A DNA stretch of 17,106 nt from an uncultured Clostridia bacterium. Its GTDB lineage: Bacteria > Bacillota > Clostridia > Christensenellales > UBA1242. Made by a program: the position numbers and the translations under genes. The number at the start of each line of letters is the position of its first letter. The stretch's first letter is position 1. A model generated the notes under the pieces. It did no database searches. It saw only the letters and a program-made list of their open reading frames with translations, and was not told where the DNA came from. Below, in pieces: positions 7,087-14,435 of this stretch. Location: positions 1-17,106 of the forward strand of contig CANDFN010000011.1 in NCBI GenBank assembly GCA_947384015.1, in the 5' to 3' direction.

Positions 7087-8250
7087 CTATATAAACTGCA
7101 ACAAGTCTACTATTAAAACAAAGCCTAAAAGCACAATTAAGCCTATGTTATTAATTGCATTGGTTACTTTTGGGTTTATTGGTTTCCTTCTAATCATTTC
7201 AATTATCACAAAAACCATTTGACAACCATCTAAAGCAGGAATTGGTAAAAGGTTAAATACTGCTAAATTTATTGCTATAACAGGCATTAAAACAACCATA
7301 TTAAGAATATTTGCACGTGTGTTTGTTGCCATCATTTTTACAGTTGTTACAGGACCTCCAAGCGAGGTTATACCAAGTTTACCTGTAATTAATTTTCCAA
7401 ATATAATTATTATTTTCCATGCCCATTTAAAAGCAAACGGAACAGCTTGTGTTAAAGCTTCTGTAAATGTATATCTATGAACACCTACAACAAATTCATT
7501 AGAAGTTTCATCGTTGTATGTTGAATTTATAGTCCATCCATATTGATTATTTGCATCATTATAAACAATGTTAATTTGTGCAGTAATCTCTTGTTTTTTA
7601 CCATTCCTTTTTATATTAAAATCAATTGGATGCAATTGCATTGTATAATCTTTATCTTTAATTTTAAAAGTTTCGTATTCCCTATCTAAATCCAAACGAT
7701 ATTCAGGGTTATCTTTAACTTTATTTGTTATTAATACATCAAAAGTAACATCATATACAAAATCAACATACTCACCATCAACACCAAGTAAAACATCTCC
7801 AGTTTGTAAAATGTTGTAATTAATACTTGTCTGTTCTATTGTCTTTACTTCAATTAAATCGTAACCACAGCTTACAAGAAGAATAAAAGAAAATATAATA
7901 CCACTTAAAAAGTTAAAGAATGCACCAAAAAACAAAACAATCAATCTTTTCCAAGGTTTTTGATTGTTAAATGCTGCTGGATTTTTGTTGTCTTCATTTT
8001 CGCCCTCAAAAGCACAATAACCACCTAAAGGGAATGCTCTTAAACTAATTAATTCACCATTCTTACGCTTTTTTTGTAAAAGCTTTGGTCCAAAGCCTAC
8101 ACTAAATTCGTTTATTTTAAACTTAAGCATTTTACCCGCAGTATAATGCCCAAGTTCATGTATCAATACCATAAACAATAAAACAACAATGGCTAATACA
8201 ATATAGCCTAAATATGACATAAAACTAGAAAATGATAGTAGCATATTCAT
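7087..8250 (-). CDS. rseP: Site-2 membrane metalloprotease RseP
   Basis: This family cleaves transmembrane segments of anti-sigma factors and leftover signal peptides inside the membrane. The 387-residue protein has the zinc motif HELGH at residues 31-35 within the first membrane helix. It has the FSVGFGPKL segment, a PDZ-like region around 145-270 (LQTGDVLLGVDG), and the C-terminal LLPIPALDGCQ motif with the metal-binding Asp at about 341. Hydrophobic helices flank the two motifs. LDGC replaces the common LDGG. The ATG at 8250 has TAGG six bases upstream; an alternative ATG two codons later is possible. It follows cdsA by 27 nt. In relatives, dxr usually stands between these genes and ispG or proS after them. 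Confidence 0.95.
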   Translation of the reverse strand: MNMLLSFSSFMSYLGYIVLAIVVLLFMVLIHELGHYTAGKMLKFKINEFSVGFGPKLLQKKRKNGELISLRAFPLGGYCAFEGENEDNKNPAAFNNQKPWKRLIVLFFGAFFNFLSGIIFSFILLVSCGYDLIEVKTIEQTSINYNILQTGDVLLGVDGEYVDFVYDVTFDVLITNKVKDNPEYRLDLDREYETFKIKDKDYTMQLHPIDFNIKRNGKKQEITAQINIVYNDANNQYGWTINSTYNDETSNEFVVGVHRYTFTEALTQAVPFAFKWAWKIIIIFGKLITGKLGITSLGGPVTTVKMMATNTRANILNMVVLMPVIAINLAVFNLLPIPALDGCQMVFVIIEMIRRKPINPKVTNAINNIGLIVLLGFVLIVDLLQFI

Positions 8251-8277
8251 GTAAACCTACAATAATTATATTTCAAC

Positions 8278-9204
8278 CTATAATAATATTATTACCACAA
8301 TCAACATAAAAACAACATTAAATGTCATTGCGTCTACTCTATCTAACATTCCGCCGTGGCTACCTAAAATGTTACTTGTATCTTTAATTTGAGCTTTACG
8401 TTTTAAAAAACTTTCAAACAAATCGCCAGCTTGTCCAACAATAGCTCCAATAATGCCAATTATTAAAAATCCCCACCAACTAACATTAAAATTGGTTAAA
8501 AGTGCACTAAAGCTAGTAACATTGTAAACTAAAGCATAAACCAACATTGCGCCAGCAACGCCGCCTATAAGTCCGCCCACAGCACCACTGATTGTTTTGT
8601 TAGGGCTAATTTTTGGTGCAAGTTTTGGCCCATGTAATAGCGAACCAACAATATATGCAAAAGTATCAGTTAAAAATGTTATTGCAATAATTAATAAAAT
8701 GAAAACTACAGAAATGTTTTTAATATCAAAATAAACATCACAATGATTAATTATTAAGAAACAACAAAACATAAAAGCTGGATACAAACATGTGAGCAAT
8801 GTATTAAAACTTATTTTTGCTTTTTGCTTAAAGGTGTTTTTAGATGTTATTAATTCGGTTAATAAAACAACAAGGAAATAAATTAACAAACAAACTATTT
8901 CGGTTAATACAACAAAATAAATCTTGTTAAACTTTAATGCAATTAATAGAACAACAAAATTAAAAATTGGGTAAATAAAAGCAAGTAATTTATTGGTTGG
9001 TTTGTTTATGCGCTCCATAATGTTACACATTTCAAACACACCTATCATTGCAACAGTTAACAAGCATACATCAACAATATATGTGCCTATTGTGTTGCCT
9101 ATAGTTTTGGGCAAAAATTTGCAACCAATCATAGCTGCAACAACAAGCACTATAAATATACTAATAATGGTTTTTCTTAAAAACAAACTTGGTGATTTTT
9201 TCAT
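8278..9204 (-). CDS. cdsA: Phosphatidate cytidylyltransferase (CDP-diglyceride synthase)
   Basis: CdsA makes CDP-diacylglycerol from CTP and phosphatidic acid, the branch point for membrane phospholipids. The 308-residue protein is strongly hydrophobic, with about eight predicted membrane helices. Near the C terminus it carries the complete family signature: SFLKRKAQIKDTSN, then the HGGMLDRVD block at about residues 282-290. The upstream KISPNKTISGAVGG segment is also typical, with PKKT varied to PNKT. The ATG at 9204 lies 3 nt after the uppS stop and has AGGGA upstream. It is co-transcribed with frr, uppS and rseP. Confidence 0.96.
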   Translation of the reverse strand: MKKSPSLFLRKTIISIFIVLVVAAMIGCKFLPKTIGNTIGTYIVDVCLLTVAMIGVFEMCNIMERINKPTNKLLAFIYPIFNFVVLLIALKFNKIYFVVLTEIVCLLIYFLVVLLTELITSKNTFKQKAKISFNTLLTCLYPAFMFCCFLIINHCDVYFDIKNISVVFILLIIAITFLTDTFAYIVGSLLHGPKLAPKISPNKTISGAVGGLIGGVAGAMLVYALVYNVTSFSALLTNFNVSWWGFLIIGIIGAIVGQAGDLFESFLKRKAQIKDTSNILGSHGGMLDRVDAMTFNVVFMLIVVIILL

Positions 9205-9207
9205 AGA

Positions 9208-9924
9208 TTATCCCTTTTCTTTACCAAAGCGCCTTTCACGCCCCATATAATCTTTTAGTGCTTTAACCATTTCTTTTTTACTAAAAGAGGGCCATAATGT
9301 TTTTGTAAAATAAAATTCGCTATAAACAGACTGCCAAGGCATAAAATTGCTTGTGCGTTGCTCACCCGAGGTGCGAATAATTAAATCTAGAGGCAAAAGG
9401 TCTGCTGAATATAAATGAGAAGTTAATGTAGCTTCATCTACAGGTTTGCCTATCTTTACAAGTTCATTAACTGCTTTTAAAATTTCCTGTCTTCCACCAT
9501 AATTTACGCAAGTATTAATAGTTAAAGATGTTTTATGCTTTGTCATTTCAACAAGTTCTGCTGCCCTTTTACGTATGTCTTCAGGGAAACGCTCGTCAGA
9601 CAAATCGCCGGAAAAAATAATTCTAACATCTCTAGATAGATATTCATTTTTAAATACATCTAAATATTTATCAAATAGTTTTATTATATATTTTACTTCT
9701 TTTTCAGATCTTTTCCAATTCTCTGTGCTAAAAGCATAAATAGAAATATTTTTTATGCCCAAGTCAGAAGCAAATTCTATATGCTTTTTTACATTCTCTA
9801 AACCAAAACTATGACCTGCTGTGCGTGGAAGCCCTCTTCTCAATGCCCAACGGCCATTGCCGTCAATAATATAAGCAACGTGTTTGGGCATGCGTGGATT
9901 ATTTTTAAGTTTTTCTATGTTCAT
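9208..9924 (-). CDS. uppS: Isoprenyl transferase / undecaprenyl diphosphate synthase
   Basis: UppS extends farnesyl diphosphate with isopentenyl units in cis to make the C55 lipid carrier for cell-wall precursors. The 238-residue protein has HVAYIIDGNGRWALRRG with the catalytic Asp at about residue 22, AGHSFG, the FSTENWKR block, and the C-terminal RTSGEQRTSNFMPWQ and YSEFYFTKTLWPSF motifs. The length is typical. The ATG at 9924 is one base after the frr stop, and GGAAG inside frr serves as ribosome-binding site. The frr-uppS-cdsA order is conserved in Bacillota. No isoprenoid-precursor gene (dxr, ispG) is present nearby. Confidence 0.97.
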   Translation of the reverse strand: MNIEKLKNNPRMPKHVAYIIDGNGRWALRRGLPRTAGHSFGLENVKKHIEFASDLGIKNISIYAFSTENWKRSEKEVKYIIKLFDKYLDVFKNEYLSRDVRIIFSGDLSDERFPEDIRKRAAELVEMTKHKTSLTINTCVNYGGRQEILKAVNELVKIGKPVDEATLTSHLYSADLLPLDLIIRTSGEQRTSNFMPWQSVYSEFYFTKTLWPSFSKKEMVKALKDYMGRERRFGKEKG

Positions 9925-9925
9925 T

Positions 9926-10492
9926 TTACACTTCCATTATTTCGGCAATTTTTTTATCACAAGAAGAATCTGCCTTTGCGGTATAATTGTCTAATAACTT
10001 TTGAACATCTTTTTCTAAACCAGCCATATCATCTTCACTTATTTCTGAATTCTTTTTCATGTCTTTAAAAACATCAAGACAATCACGTCTTGCATTACGC
10101 ATAACTATTTTAGTTTCTTCTAGCATTTTTTTTGCATCTTTACAACAATCTCTACGTCTTTCTTCTGTAAGCATGGGAAAAGAAACCCTAATAATTTTAC
10201 CATCATCACTTAAAGAAACACCAATGTTAGCAGCTTCTATTCCAGAACGGATTGATTTTAAAGTAGATGCATCCCATGGGCTTACAACAAGCATTCTAGC
10301 GTCTTCTACAATAATATTACCTGTTTGTTTTAACGGTGTTAATGTTCCATAGTAGTCAACCTTAATATTTTCTATAACTTTAGGGTTTGCTCTGCCAACT
10401 CTTATTAACATTAATTCGTCAATAAAATGATTAAAATGTTTGTCTAATTTTTCTTCATATTCTGCAAGTGTTAATTCTACTAATTCGTTCAT
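9926..10492 (-). CDS. frr: Ribosome recycling factor
   Basis: RRF works with EF-G to split post-termination ribosomes. The 188-residue product matches the usual 185. The family features are in place: FIDELMLIRVGRANPKVIENIKVDYYG near the N terminus, followed by TPLKQTGNI, LVVSPWDASTLKSI and FPMLTEERRRD. The motif commonly written R(T/A)GRA is V-G-R-A here. The ATG at 10492 has AGGAGA four bases upstream. It is the first gene of the frr-uppS-cdsA-rseP unit with its own promoter. In most relatives pyrH lies just upstream; here it is absent. Confidence 0.97.
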   Translation of the reverse strand: MNELVELTLAEYEEKLDKHFNHFIDELMLIRVGRANPKVIENIKVDYYGTLTPLKQTGNIIVEDARMLVVSPWDASTLKSIRSGIEAANIGVSLSDDGKIIRVSFPMLTEERRRDCCKDAKKMLEETKIVMRNARRDCLDVFKDMKKNSEISEDDMAGLEKDVQKLLDNYTAKADSSCDKKIAEIMEV

Positions 10493-10524
10493 GTTTTCTC
10501 CTATAATATTCCACTAATAATTAT

Positions 10525-10553
10525 ATAATAAAAAATATTACACAAAATTGCAA
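10525..10553 (-). promoter_or_regulatory. Promoter of the frr-uppS-cdsA-rseP operon
   Basis: On the minus strand, TTGCAA (10548-10553) and TATTAT (10525-10530) are separated by 17 bp. An overlapping perfect TATAAT at 10520-10525 lacks a -35 at proper distance. Predicted transcription begins near 10518, giving a leader of about 26 nt with AGGAGA. Confidence 0.65.
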
Positions 10554-10582
10554 GCAAATAAAATATATTTTTTAAAAAGCAT

Positions 10583-10608
10583 AAAAAAAGTAGAGAGTTT
10601 CTCTACTT
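10583..10608 (-). terminator. Intrinsic terminator after the 115-residue gene
   Basis: On the minus strand the arms AAGTAGAGA and TCTCTACTT form a perfect 9-bp stem with a three-base loop, followed at once by a T-run. It ends the transcript of the gene that stops at 10652 and separates it from the frr promoter. Confidence 0.85.
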
Positions 10609-10651
10609 ATAAATAAATATGAAATATTTTTTATATTGTTTAATTTATAAA

Positions 10652-10999
10652 CTAGCAACCTACCGAACCATCAGAATTTAAGCCAATTTTATTATTTTTT
10701 AGATATTCATTTAGAATTTCTTTAAACTCAAATTCAAACATATCTATTTGATTTTTTGAAAATTTGCAAGGCATAGGAATACCCGCAACTCTGCCCAACT
10801 CTAAATTAACTAAAACATGATGATAATCTTTGGGCAAGCCTCTAACATATTCAAAACCAAGAGCTCTTAATTCTTCTATTAACGCTAAGCCTCTTTTATA
10901 ACTTACGCACTGAATACAATATACTTGATATTCTTTGTCCTTTTTGCCAGCGCTATAATCTTCGTAAATCATATCTAAAATATCATAAGTTTTTTTCAT
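10652..10999 (-). CDS. Hypothetical protein, 115 residues, at the usual pyrH position
   Basis: I do not recognise a family. The product is a soluble, mildly acidic 115-residue protein with no signal peptide or membrane segment. It has CIQC (C28, C31), a further Cys at 78 and a C-terminal Gly-Cys. A predicted helix-loop around YKRGLALIEELRALGFEYVRG (34-54) is followed by strands HVLVNLEL and a PMPCKF loop, then a long charged helix to about residue 103. The ATG at 10999 has AAAGGA upstream. It is alone between two terminators, so it forms its own transcription unit between tsf and frr, where pyrH is normally found. It shows no UMP-kinase motifs and cannot be a pyrH remnant by size. Confidence 0.8.
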   Translation of the reverse strand: MKKTYDILDMIYEDYSAGKKDKEYQVYCIQCVSYKRGLALIEELRALGFEYVRGLPKDYHHVLVNLELGRVAGIPMPCKFSKNQIDMFEFEFKEILNEYLKNNKIGLNSDGSVGC

Positions 11000-11015
11000 A
11001 ATTTTTCCTTTATTG

Positions 11016-11042
11016 TTTATAAATTGAAATAATAATTGTAAA
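11016..11042 (-). promoter_or_regulatory. Weak promoter candidate for the 115-residue gene
   Basis: On the minus strand, TTTACA (11037-11042) and TATAAA (11016-11021) are spaced 15 bp apart, shorter than ideal. The gene lies directly after a strong terminator and so should need its own promoter, but the match is modest in a very AT-rich stretch. Confidence 0.35.
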
Positions 11043-11049
11043 ACTTTTT

Positions 11050-11075
11050 AAAAAATGGTAAGCCCAAGCCTACCA
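11050..11075 (-). terminator. Intrinsic terminator of rpsB-tsf
   Basis: On the minus strand TGGTAGGC and GCTTACCA pair over 8 bp (one G-U) around a TTGG loop, followed directly by six T residues at 11050-11055. It lies just past the tsf stop at 11083. Confidence 0.9.
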
Positions 11076-11082
11076 GTTTTTA

Positions 11083-11970
11083 TTATTTATTTTTTGTTTG
11101 TGCAGCAACTTCTGCAGCAAAATCTTCATTACGTTTTTCTAAACCTTCACCCATTTCCCAACGAATAAAACGTTTAACTTTAAAATTATTACCAATAATA
11201 GCTTTAACGGTTTTAGAATCGTCTTTAACAAATGGTTGGTTTAACAAGCAAACTTCTGCATAGTATTTGCCCATTTTACCAAGAACTATTTTTTCTAAAA
11301 TTTCTTTTGGTTTGCTTGCATTTTTAGGGTCATTTTGCATTTGAACAAGTTGAATTTCTTTTTCTCTTGCAATAACATCTGCAGGAACTTCTGCTTCATT
11401 AACATATTCAGGTTTAGCAGCTGCAATTTGTAGAGCCACATCGTGTAAAAGGTTTTCGCCACCATTAAACTCGCTAGCGTCTACCATAACGCCAACTTTA
11501 CCACCCATGTGAATATAGGTTTCTACTTTACCTGTTGTTTCATAAATCTCAAAACGACGGATAGCAATTTTTTCGCCTATCACTGCGGTTTGGTTTGCAA
11601 CATATTCTGCAACAGTTTTACCTTCTAACATACAAGCATTTAAAGCTTCTACATCTTTTGGTTTATTTGTAGCAACAACTTTTGCAATAGCGTCTACAAT
11701 ATTATGGAATGGCTCGCCCTTAGAAACGAAGTCTGATTCACAGTTGATTTCTATTAAAACACCAACATTACCATTAATATAAGAACCAACAACACCTTCT
11801 GCAGCAATACGAGATTGTTTTTTAACGGCTTTTGCAGCACCGCTTTCGCGTAAAATTTCAATAGCCTTATCAACATTGCCATCTGCTTCTACCAAAGCTT
11901 TTTTGCAATCCATAAGACCTGCACCTGTCATACCTCTTAAGTTAGCAACATCTTTTGCTGTAATATTCAT
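11083..11970 (-). CDS. tsf: Elongation factor Ts
   Basis: EF-Ts is the nucleotide exchange factor that regenerates EF-Tu-GTP. The 295-residue product has the diagnostic N-terminal UBA-like region LRGMTGAGLMDCKKAL (residues 12-27), then SRIAAEGVVGSYI and VLIEINCESDFV, where the family has the NxETDFVA-type motif, followed by the two core subdomains. The length is normal. The ATG at 11970 has AGGGGG upstream, overlapping the rpsB stop, and the gap to rpsB is 9 nt. The pair is closed by a strong terminator. Directly downstream pyrH is missing. Confidence 0.97.
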   Translation of the reverse strand: MNITAKDVANLRGMTGAGLMDCKKALVEADGNVDKAIEILRESGAAKAVKKQSRIAAEGVVGSYINGNVGVLIEINCESDFVSKGEPFHNIVDAIAKVVATNKPKDVEALNACMLEGKTVAEYVANQTAVIGEKIAIRRFEIYETTGKVETYIHMGGKVGVMVDASEFNGGENLLHDVALQIAAAKPEYVNEAEVPADVIAREKEIQLVQMQNDPKNASKPKEILEKIVLGKMGKYYAEVCLLNQPFVKDDSKTVKAIIGNNFKVKRFIRWEMGEGLEKRNEDFAAEVAAQTKNK

Positions 11971-11979
11971 ATTTCCCCC

Positions 11980-12819
11980 TTAATTTTGTTCTGGCGCTTT
12001 GTCCGCCTTAACTTCTTTAGCCTTTCTTGCTGGACGTTTTTTGTCTTCAACACGTTCTTCATCTTTTAAGATGTTTCCTGTAACCATTTCTTCCATTGAA
12101 ATGTTTTCGTCTTTAGCGTTAATGTCGTGTAATGTAACGCCTTCTTTAGCTTCAATAATAGCATCTGTTAATGTAGATAAAATTAATTTTACAGAACCAA
12201 TAGCATCGTCATTTGCTGGGATGCAAACTGTAACATCTTCTGGATTGCTGTTTGTGTCTACAATACCTACTGTTGGGATGCCTAAAATTTTAGCTTCTTT
12301 TACTGCAAGGTGTTCTGTGTGTGGGTCTACCAAAACGATTAAACCTGGCATAGCTGTCATATCTTTAATACCAAATAAGTTTGCAGCCAATTTGTCGCGT
12401 TCAGCTTTAAGTTTAATAACTTCTTTCTTAGGAAGTAAATCAAAATCTCCCATAGTTTCCATGTTATTAAGTTTTGTCATTCTCTCTATACTTCTACGAA
12501 TTGTGGTGAAGTTAGTTAGAGTTCCGCCAAGCCAACGAGAATTGATATAGAACATACCAGCACGTTCTGCTTCTTGTTTAACAGCCTCTACAGCTTGTTT
12601 TTTAGTGCCTACAAAAAGCACATTAGCACCTGCAAGAACTTTTTCTTTGATGAACATATAAGCTTCATCAAGTTGTTTAGAAGTTGCTTCCAAGTTGATG
12701 ATGTGGATGTCATTCCTGTCTGTGAAAATATACTTTTTCATTTTAGGGTTCCACTTACGAGTTTGGTGACCAAAATGGCAACCAGCCTCTAATAATTGTT
12801 TCATTGAAATAACTGACAT
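11980..12819 (-). CDS. rpsB: 30S ribosomal protein S2
   Basis: S2 binds the 30S platform next to S1 and is among the last proteins to assemble. The 279-residue product shows the signature at its N terminus (LLEAGCHFGHQTRKWNPKM, residues 9-27), NLEATSKQLDEAY, and INSRWLGGTLTNF. It also has PGLIVLVDPHTEHLAVKEA and IPTVGIVDTNSNPE. A charged lysine-rich tail of about 35 residues extends beyond the core. The ATG at 12819 has AGGAGG seven bases upstream. It heads rpsB-tsf behind a dedicated promoter and long leader. Confidence 0.98.
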   Translation of the reverse strand: MSVISMKQLLEAGCHFGHQTRKWNPKMKKYIFTDRNDIHIINLEATSKQLDEAYMFIKEKVLAGANVLFVGTKKQAVEAVKQEAERAGMFYINSRWLGGTLTNFTTIRRSIERMTKLNNMETMGDFDLLPKKEVIKLKAERDKLAANLFGIKDMTAMPGLIVLVDPHTEHLAVKEAKILGIPTVGIVDTNSNPEDVTVCIPANDDAIGSVKLILSTLTDAIIEAKEGVTLHDINAKDENISMEEMVTGNILKDEERVEDKKRPARKAKEVKADKAPEQN

Positions 12820-12979
12820 AAATTAACCTCCTGTTTGTCTCTTCCCCAACCGTCATCTTATCAGGAAACTAAGTTTGCTTTAACACTTCTGTGTGTAAAA
12901 CCAGTGTTTTATAACTAATTTTACAAAAAGCATATTAGAACAAGGCTGACAATCAAATTGGGTGCTATTTGCATTAAAC
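12820..12979 (-). promoter_or_regulatory. Structured rpsB leader, candidate S2 autoregulatory RNA
   Basis: About 160 nt separate the predicted transcription start (~12979) from the rpsB ATG. On the minus strand AACACT and AGTGTT (12903-12908 with 12882-12887) can form a stem. Closer to the gene, TTTCCTG (12862-12868) can pair with CAGGAGG (12827-12833) by five Watson-Crick and two G-U pairs, covering the whole Shine-Dalgarno. Autoregulation of rpsB by S2 is established in other bacteria; this structure is only inferred from pairing by eye. The stretch 12921-12974 could also encode a 17-residue hydrophobic peptide. Confidence 0.5.
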
Positions 12980-12985
12980 TTTATT

Positions 12986-13014
12986 AGTTTAACAAAAAAG
13001 AAAATAATTGTCAA
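12986..13014 (-). promoter_or_regulatory. Promoter of rpsB-tsf
   Basis: On the minus strand, a perfect TTGACA (13009-13014) and TAAACT (12986-12991) are separated by 17 bp. The predicted transcription start is near 12979. Confidence 0.75.
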
Positions 13015-13076
13015 TATAATTTAAAGCATTTTTATTTTTTGTTTTAAATTTATTTAGATTATTTTCTTAAGTATAA

Positions 13077-13634
13077 TTAAACTCCTAATGATATTTGAGA
13101 AAGTATATCGTTAATATCAATTTCTGCAACAATTTTTTGATTAGCCAACTTTGGGCTATTTGTTGCATTCTTCACAATTTTCTTTAACATTAATAACTTG
13201 TAGTTTTCTTTAGATTTCATAATATAAAAATTATATTCATATTCCCCACCGCAGCCATTATTTATATTAAACATTGCTATAGGTGTAATTTTACTAAAAT
13301 GGTCTATTAAGGCAATATTTTTTAAAAAGAAATAATATTCCTTATCAAGACTTTTTAAGGTTATACATACGCCTAAATCTGTAGAAACCCTATCATCTGT
13401 TTCTTCCACAAAATATAAATAGCATGCTTTCTTATCTAAAAATAACTCTTCACAATTATTTAGTTTTGTATGATGTTCTTGAGGTATATCATTTATTAAA
13501 GATGAAAAATCTAATAAAAGATTTTTATCTAAATTTAACATCTGTTCTAATATTGGTTTATACCTTTTGCCAAACATATCTGGCAAGTCTTCTTCTTTTA
13601 CTGGTGTTGTAAGATTACAATAAGTATGTTTCAT
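13077..13634 (-). CDS. Hypothetical protein, 185 residues, downstream of DUF1292 gene
   Basis: I do not recognise this protein. It is 185 residues, soluble, with no signal peptide or membrane helix. The N-terminal third (LPDMFGKRYKPILEQML) is helical. The centre is rich in alternating hydrophobic and aromatic residues (ACYLYFVEE, LGVCITL, YYFFLKNIALI), suggesting a beta sheet. A GCGGEYEYNFYIM segment sits at 127-139, and a lysine-rich C-terminal part ends in DINDILSQISLGV. It starts 5 nt after the DUF1292 gene and is probably co-transcribed with ruvX. The best ribosome-binding sequence, AAGGG, lies about 15 nt upstream, so initiation may be weak or coupled. No clear terminator follows before the rpsB promoter. 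Confidence 0.8.
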   Translation of the reverse strand: MKHTYCNLTTPVKEEDLPDMFGKRYKPILEQMLNLDKNLLLDFSSLINDIPQEHHTKLNNCEELFLDKKACYLYFVEETDDRVSTDLGVCITLKSLDKEYYFFLKNIALIDHFSKITPIAMFNINNGCGGEYEYNFYIMKSKENYKLLMLKKIVKNATNSPKLANQKIVAEIDINDILSQISLGV

Positions 13635-13639
13635 AAATG

Positions 13640-13990
13640 TTATTTATTTCCCTTATCGTCATCACTAATAAGTTTTATATATGCTTCTAAAACTTTATCA
13701 ATAACATCTTGGTCTTCAACAACATCAAGGCTACCTTGTTCTGCATCTAAGCAATAAACCACACCTTCGCCTTCTTCTACATCAGGCACTTTTGTTACAG
13801 GTATTAGAATAACAAAAATTTCTTCATAATCGTCTAACTCTATTCTTGCAACTTGTTCAAACTCTATTGGTTTACCCTGTGTATTATATAAAACAACATT
13901 ATCATAATCTGTGTCATCAAGCAGCTGCCTAATTGGGTCTTTTGCTTTAACTTTTTTGGGTTTTTTTATTTCATCTCTTAAATCTCTCAT
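13640..13990 (-). CDS. DUF1292 family protein (YrzB-like)
   Basis: This 116-residue acidic protein matches the DUF1292 family by pattern: a short strand VVLYNTQGKPIEFEQVARIELDDYEEIFVILIPV (residues 32-65), then VVYCLDAEQGSLDVVED and a final helix DKVLEAYIKLI. The N-terminal 28 residues, rich in Lys and Asp, are an extension to the core. The family's biochemical role is unknown, but it regularly follows ruvX in Bacillota, as here. The ATG at 13990 starts 2 nt after the ruvX stop, with AGGAGA inside the end of ruvX, so the two are translationally linked. Confidence 0.88.
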   Translation of the reverse strand: MRDLRDEIKKPKKVKAKDPIRQLLDDTDYDNVVLYNTQGKPIEFEQVARIELDDYEEIFVILIPVTKVPDVEEGEGVVYCLDAEQGSLDVVEDQDVIDKVLEAYIKLISDDDKGNK

Positions 13991-13992
13991 AT

Positions 13993-14400
13993 TTATCTCC
14001 TATCTAAATAATCTTGCAATATTATTGATGCGGCTACAGCGTCTAATTTTTGCTTACGTTTACGCCAATCACGTTCTCTTTCTTTTAAAATTTCTTCTGC
14101 CATAACAGAAGATAATCTTTCATCTACAAACGTAATTTTAATATTAGTTTGATTTATAAGTTTATTCATAAACTCTCTTGTTTCTACAGCTATATCTTCT
14201 TCTTTACCAGACATTGTTAAAGGTAAACCACAAACAACTTCGTCTACTTTTTGACTAATTATTAAGTTTGCTAAATAGTTTAAATCTTCTTCCATTTGCT
14301 CACGATGATACACTGTATATGGAGAAGCTAAAAACTTTGTTTCATCACTTAAGGCTACGCCTATACGTTTTAGCCCAAAATCAATACCCATTGCCTTCAT
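13993..14400 (-). CDS. ruvX: Putative pre-16S rRNA nuclease / Holliday junction resolvase-like RuvX (YqgF)
   Basis: RuvX/YqgF is an RNase H-fold nuclease implicated in 5' processing of 16S rRNA. The 135-residue product has all landmarks: MGIDFGLKRIGVALSD with the first acidic residue at D7, VVCGLPLTMSG, FVDERLSSVMAEEIL and the C-terminal DAVAASIILQDYL with the last acidic pair. No ribosome-binding site precedes the ATG at 14400. Instead a perfect TATAAT ends six bases before it, so the mRNA is predicted to begin at the start codon. The next Met (codon 4) is not a better choice because it would remove part of the conserved N terminus. It is followed by the DUF1292 gene as in relatives. Confidence 0.96.
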   Translation of the reverse strand: MKAMGIDFGLKRIGVALSDETKFLASPYTVYHREQMEEDLNYLANLIISQKVDEVVCGLPLTMSGKEEDIAVETREFMNKLINQTNIKITFVDERLSSVMAEEILKERERDWRKRKQKLDAVAASIILQDYLDRR

Positions 14401-14406
14401 GGTTAT

Positions 14407-14435
14407 ATTATAGCAAATAAAAACAAAAAACGCAA
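14407..14435 (-). promoter_or_regulatory. Promoter for leaderless ruvX
   Basis: On the minus strand, TTGCGT (14430-14435) and a perfect TATAAT (14407-14412) are separated by 17 bp. Six bases (ATAACC) separate the -10 from the ruvX ATG, which therefore coincides with the expected +1. The -35 lies within the 3' arm of the terminator hairpin of the preceding gene. Confidence 0.7.

Noticed and set aside
8256..8275. TATAAT-like sequence between cdsA and rseP as an rseP promoter
   Set aside because: No acceptable -35 at 16-18 bp; the 27-nt gap is consistent with continued transcription from frr.
11999..12550. 183-codon plus-strand open frame
   Set aside because: Antisense to rpsB, with no ribosome-binding site and no recognisable motifs; codon bias of the real gene explains it.
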